From: a virus
Length of the DNA stretch: 64,000 bases
Strand: one strand, 5' to 3'
IMG/VR virus record: IMGVR_UViG_3300044987_001050
Span: 19,187 to 83,186 of that record
Shown: positions 63,736-64,000 of the stretch, one piece after another
Layout: each line of letters opens with the position of its first letter
How positions within the stretch are numbered: the first letter of the stretch is position 1
Position numbers and translations under genes: made by a program
Notes under the pieces: model-generated
Told to the model about the DNA's origin: nothing
The model's input: only the letters and a program-made list of their open reading frames with translations
Databases searched by the model: none

Positions 63736-63821
63736 TTGCTAAGGAGCGGGTATGCTCTGGCCTGACGGATAGTGACCGTTCATAGACGAAGCCGTTGGTA
63801 ATCGGTTCCAACTTAGTAACA
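63736..63821 (+). tRNA. tRNA-like gene, anticodon AGT (Thr)?
   Basis: Perfect TTGCTAA/TTAGTAA acceptor, GACGG-ATAGTGA-CCGTT anticodon arm and T stem GTTGG/CCAAC with a nine-base loop. Extra bases lie on both sides of the anticodon arm, and only CA is encoded before CTTTGA. Confidence 0.5.
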
Positions 63822-64000
63822 CTTTGAGTATGCCAATGCGTTCGGTAGGTAACATTGCATGGCATGAGTAACCCGGAAACGCATCCGCTCATGCTGATAA
63901 CACCGACTCGTCAGTACACTTTTGCAATGTGTGTTCGAGCATTCGAGAGTACGGACTTTTACTCCGGAAAGTGCGGATGCTGTAATCTGATCATACTCAT
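63822..64000 (+). other. structured region at the window edge
   Basis: ATGCCA/TGGCAT and GCATGAG/CTCATGC pair, and a CACTTTT trailer occurs near 63917. The array evidently continues beyond the window. Confidence 0.4.

Overview
The window is part of a large, tightly packed, almost entirely plus-strand genome of a T4-related tailed phage. The evidence is a UvsX-type recombinase, a DnaB/gp41-type helicase, a T4-type RNase H, late promoters of the TATAAATA class, and many small genes chained by ATGA stop/start overlaps. The host is not named by the sequence. One secreted phage protein ends in a PEP-CTERM sorting signal with an RRRK tail, a form typical of Verrucomicrobia and some Proteobacteria. 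Shine-Dalgarno sequences are nearly absent and several promoters point to leaderless mRNAs, so a Verrucomicrobia-like host is my best guess (inference).

Bases 1-19160 are an accessory, probably early, region of short operons. Each operon follows a TTTACA-N17-TANAAT promoter. It holds small membrane proteins and lipoproteins, a probable alarmone hydrolase, a metallophosphoesterase, a Pth2 peptidyl-tRNA hydrolase, the PEP-CTERM protein, a NadR-like kinase overlapping a NADAR-family protein, a voltage-gated potassium channel homologue and a DRB0094-type RNA ligase. The only confident minus-strand gene is a GIY-YIG homing endonuclease at 17813-18409.

Bases 19167-28323 look like a DNA-modification module. 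A ThyA/dCMP-hydroxymethylase family enzyme, a second NADAR protein and an Nmad1-like protein are followed by a KdsC-like phosphatase, a SIS sugar-phosphate isomerase, a ribulose-phosphate 3-epimerase, a fused nucleotidyltransferase/sugar kinase, a glycosyltransferase and a C5-cytosine methyltransferase. Read in order, this is a route to an activated pentose and its transfer to DNA. Bases 28346-33210 carry recombination, replication and nucleotide genes (UvsX, helicase, ThyX).

Bases 33207-44902 are a late-promoter region. Several proteins there start with a short peptide resembling T4 capsid-targeting sequences. The region includes an AAA-type ATPase, a metalloprotease, a ligase/nucleotidyltransferase pair and a HIGH-motif nucleotidyltransferase. 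Bases 45227-54133 return to metabolism: class II ribonucleotide reductase, a BFD-like ferredoxin, RNase H, a PD-(D/E)XK nuclease and a deoxynucleotidase-like HAD protein. Another late segment follows (54826-56287).

From about 56.5 kb to the window end lies a very dense tRNA array, continuing past the edge. With tRNA-Leu(TAA) at 54140 it supplies recognisable tRNAs for all 20 amino acids. tRNAs are separated by only a few bases and most are followed by a CTTTCA-like trailer. Many are odd: normally short-armed tRNAs with an extra variable-arm hairpin, tRNA genes split by 18-59 nt insertions, candidates lacking the D or T arm, and T loops with swapped 54/58 bases. Homing endonucleases and tiny late-promoter genes sit inside the array. 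All calls come from reading the sequence by eye; no database search was run.
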